Below, piece after piece: positions 6,090 through 7,990 of a stretch of 7,990 nucleotides of DNA. The position numbers and the translations under genes were made by a program. The stretch is from Acidobacteriota bacterium (GTDB taxonomy: Bacteria > Acidobacteriota > Terriglobia > Bryobacterales > Bryobacteraceae). The notes under the pieces are model-generated. The model saw only the letters and a program-made list of their open reading frames with translations, did not search any database and was not told the DNA's origin. The stretch is from the NCBI GenBank assembly GCA_947466555.1, contig CANIFK010000220.1, positions 1 to 7,990 on the forward strand, in the 5' to 3' direction. How positions within the stretch are numbered: position 1 is the stretch's first letter; every line of letters begins with the position of its first letter.

Positions 6090-6112
6090 CCTGCCAATCT
6101 CTGATTGGCAGG
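6090..6112 (+). repeat. 10-bp perfect hairpin upstream of the DinB-like gene
   Basis: CCTGCCAATC (6090-6099) and GATTGGCAGG (6103-6112) are perfect complements with a TCT loop, ending 28 nt before the ATG at 6141. Read as RNA this is a very stable stem in the leader; read as DNA it is a near-palindromic operator. A second copy of CTGATTG at 6068-6074 could pair with the same CAATC in an alternative fold. Confidence 0.55.
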
Positions 6113-6140
6113 CGTAAACGGGCGGTATTAAGCTGGCTGG

Positions 6141-6626
6141 ATGACGCTGATCGATCCAATAGCTGTGATCGCAATGCTGGAGTCGACGCCTCGCCGAATC
6201 GACGCGGTTACGCTGGGACTGAGCGACAAGGATCTGACCTGGAAACCCTCTCCGGATTCCTGGTCAGTCAACGAAGTGATTGCTCATCTGCGCGCTTGCG
6301 CGGACGTGTGGGGTGACAGCATTTTGAAGATCCTGAGAGAGGACACTCCCACTATCCGTTACGTTTCGCCTCGCACTTGGATACGGAAGACAAACTATCC
6401 ACAGTCAGATTTCCAGGCGTCCTTTCTTGCGTTCCGGCGGCAGAGGGAAGACCTCCTGAGGGTTCTCCAGCCACTTGCCCACGAAGATTGGTTGCGCCGC
6501 GCCATCGTAAAGGCGACGAAGCCACGGGAGGAGACGATCCTGAGCTATGCGCACCGATTAGCGGTCCACGAAGCCGGACACTGCGAGCAAATCGATCGAA
6601 TCCTGCACGCCCTGCGTCGAGGATAA
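6141..6626 (+). CDS. DinB/YfiT-like family protein
   Basis: 161 residues, the usual length of the DinB_2 (PF12867-like) four-helix-bundle family. Helix 2 carries PSPDSWSVNEVIAHLRACADVW, with His49 as the first likely metal ligand. The C-terminal helix has VHEAGHCEQIDRI, where His143 and His147 complete the typical three-His divalent metal site. Members with this triad include thiol-dependent transferases and damage-inducible proteins; no substrate can be assigned. It has no signal peptide and is probably cytoplasmic. The start at 6141 gives the full first helix, but it is preceded by GGCTGG rather than a strong ribosome binding site; an ATG at 6174 is the alternative. The gene stands alone on the plus strand, downstream of the hairpin cluster and convergent with the esterase gene. 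It shows little of the strand skew of its neighbours, which may mean a different history. Confidence 0.88.
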   Translation: MTLIDPIAVIAMLESTPRRIDAVTLGLSDKDLTWKPSPDSWSVNEVIAHLRACADVWGDSILKILREDTPTIRYVSPRTWIRKTNYPQSDFQASFLAFRRQREDLLRVLQPLAHEDWLRRAIVKATKPREETILSYAHRLAVHEAGHCEQIDRILHALRRG

Positions 6627-6689
6627 CTAGGTAGACTTTTCGGGCCCTGGCATCTTGCGCGGAACGGGTGGAGCGGGTGCCGATTTGGG

Positions 6690-7990
6690 CTACTTCGGTT
6701 TGGGGCTGGCGTTGTTGAGAAGACGGTTGGCCCAGGGGAGGAAGTGTTGCCAGTTGGGGGCGTCGGTGTGGCCGCCGTCGTGCTGGCGCCAGGCGAGATG
6801 GCCGTCGAGGAGACCGGTATTTACCGGGGGCATTTTGGCAGTGCGGTAGTCCTCCGTCACGCCGAGGTCTTTGGCGCCCAGGAGGCGGAAGACGGGGCCG
6901 GCGGCGACGGTGGCCATGAAGCTGCCTTGCTGGTCGAGCCATTTGGCGTCGCCCTTTTCCGGGATGCCGTAGCTGACGAAGGTGGGGCGGGGGGCGCAGA
7001 GGGCTAGGAGTTCGTGCGAGTCGACCGGGATGTCGCCCGCGGTTTTGGTGGCTCCGTACTTCAGGAAGTTGCCGGCCATCCAGTGGTATTCGCCGGAGGC
7101 GGTGAGGTTTTCGACAGCCTCGCCGAAGTTGCGGCGGTGGGGCTTGACGCCTCCTTCGCCGGAAGAGCCGATGAGGACGACGGCGAAGCGGGTGTCGTAG
7201 GCCATCGTTACCAGGGCCGCCTTGCCGTAGCGGGAGACGCCTTCGATGCCGACTTGTTTGGCGTTGACGGTTTTGTCGGTTTCGAGGAAGTCCAGGGCGC
7301 GGGAGGCGCCCCAGGCCCAGGCGCGGAGGGCGCCCCAGTCTTCGGGTTTGCGGGGCTGGCCTTTGTTCGATAGGCCGATGATGCCTTTGGTGAGGCCGGC
7401 GCCGTTGTCAGCCTGGATGCTGGCGGGAGTTAGGATGGCGTAGCCCCAGCCGCCGGCGATGAGCTGTTCGGTGGGAGTGGGGCTGGGCGGGGCGAAGCGG
7501 GCGAAGGCGGCGGGGACGGGGGCCGAGGGGAGCGCGGCGCGGCCGAACATGATCATGAGCGGGACGGGTTTGTTGATCCCGGCGGGGGTGACGACGACCA
7601 TTTGGATATCGACCGTGATTTCGGGGCAGTCGCTGTTGTCCGCGTGGCCGGTGAGTTCGCGGGCGATGACGGGGAGGGAGCCGACTTTGTCTTCCACGGT
7701 GCGGGTGACGGTCCAGGTGATTTTAGGGGCGTTCGGGGGGACGCGACCGAGGACTTCGCGGCTGAAGTCTTCGAGGATTTCGGGGCGGCGCTGGGTCCAC
7801 CAGGTTTTGGGCGATTTGACGGGGCGACCGTTGTTGAGTTTGAGGGGGTCAGGGTAGTTGGGGAAGGGGTTGGCGATGGATTCGTCGTAGTTGGCTTGGT
7901 TGGGGGCGCCTTCGCGGCCGGAGGGGCCGGGGCGGAGGTTGGTGAGGCCGAGTTGGCGGAGCATGTCCTGGTGGTCTTCGGCGGTGGTCC
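6690..7990 (-). CDS. CE15-like (glucuronoyl esterase-like) carbohydrate esterase, partial N-terminus
   Basis: The frame is open to the window edge. Residues before the ATG at 7964 (TTAEDHQD) continue the homologous pattern, so that ATG is internal and the true start lies outside. Counting from 7964 (424 residues), the N-terminal RPGPSGREGAPNQANYDES and KTWWTQRRPEILEDFSREVLGRVP segments are typical of bacterial CE15-type esterases. The nucleophile motif is GVSRYGK (Ser244). Glu270 in SSGEGG and His399 in HDGGH fit the other triad members. DSHELLALCAPRPT (315-328) is a further conserved block. Known CE15 enzymes split ester bonds between lignin alcohols and glucuronate on xylan, and are normally exported. 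The signal peptide would be off the window. The 3' end is convergent with the DinB-like gene across a 63-nt gap. The exact substrate is inferred from family only. Confidence 0.85.
   Translation of the reverse strand, partial: TTAEDHQDMLRQLGLTNLRPGPSGREGAPNQANYDESIANPFPNYPDPLKLNNGRPVKSPKTWWTQRRPEILEDFSREVLGRVPPNAPKITWTVTRTVEDKVGSLPVIARELTGHADNSDCPEITVDIQMVVVTPAGINKPVPLMIMFGRAALPSAPVPAAFARFAPPSPTPTEQLIAGGWGYAILTPASIQADNGAGLTKGIIGLSNKGQPRKPEDWGALRAWAWGASRALDFLETDKTVNAKQVGIEGVSRYGKAALVTMAYDTRFAVVLIGSSGEGGVKPHRRNFGEAVENLTASGEYHWMAGNFLKYGATKTAGDIPVDSHELLALCAPRPTFVSYGIPEKGDAKWLDQQGSFMATVAAGPVFRLLGAKDLGVTEDYRTAKMPPVNTGLLDGHLAWRQHDGGHTDAPNWQHFLPWANRLLNNASPKPK

Noticed and set aside
1..7990. CRISPR array, tRNA, insertion sequence or phage genes
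   Set aside because: No regularly spaced repeats, cloverleaf, transposase or phage motif could be found on reading both strands.

Overview
The window looks like a high-GC soil bacterium of the Acidobacteriota, most likely the Bryobacterales/Solibacter side. This rests on family content rather than on a marker gene. The content is: a helical protein starting with an STGPRSPEGKARS...HGL motif, a winged-helix-like domain fused through one membrane helix to a TolB-type beta-propeller, a PEP-CTERM exported protein, a surface protein with a putative-Ig repeat, a DinB/YfiT-like protein and a CE15-like (glucuronoyl esterase-like) carbohydrate esterase. No tRNA, rRNA, CRISPR array, transposase or phage gene was seen.

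Layout. 1-309: no convincing gene; several short inverted repeats. 310-1366 (minus): two small helical proteins, translationally coupled and apparently distant paralogues. 1367-1573: AT-richer spacer with a repeated GACTGA motif. 1574-4344 (minus): an alpha/beta hydrolase, preceded 9 nt upstream by a sensor-like propeller gene that is split by a one-base frameshift in a G run. 4345-4434: divergent intergenic region full of dyads. 4435-5939 (plus): a PEP-CTERM protein and a modular exported protein overlapping as ATGA, so probably a secretion/surface operon. 5940-6140: intergenic region with three strong hairpins. 6141-6626 (plus): DinB-like protein. 6690-7990 (minus): CE15-like esterase whose N-terminus runs off the window.

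How the genes may work together is inference. The propeller protein (cytoplasmic DNA-binding-like domain, outside propeller) is divergent from the two exported proteins, so it could be their regulator or simply share a promoter region. The CE15 esterase points to plant cell-wall polysaccharide use. A marked change of strand composition at about 2268 (G-rich plus strand to the left, C-rich to the right) suggests the central block may have been inverted or acquired separately. The items most worth a second look are the frameshift, the hairpin cluster at 5970-6112, the dyads at 4345-4424 and the skew switch. I see no clear new defence or mobile system.
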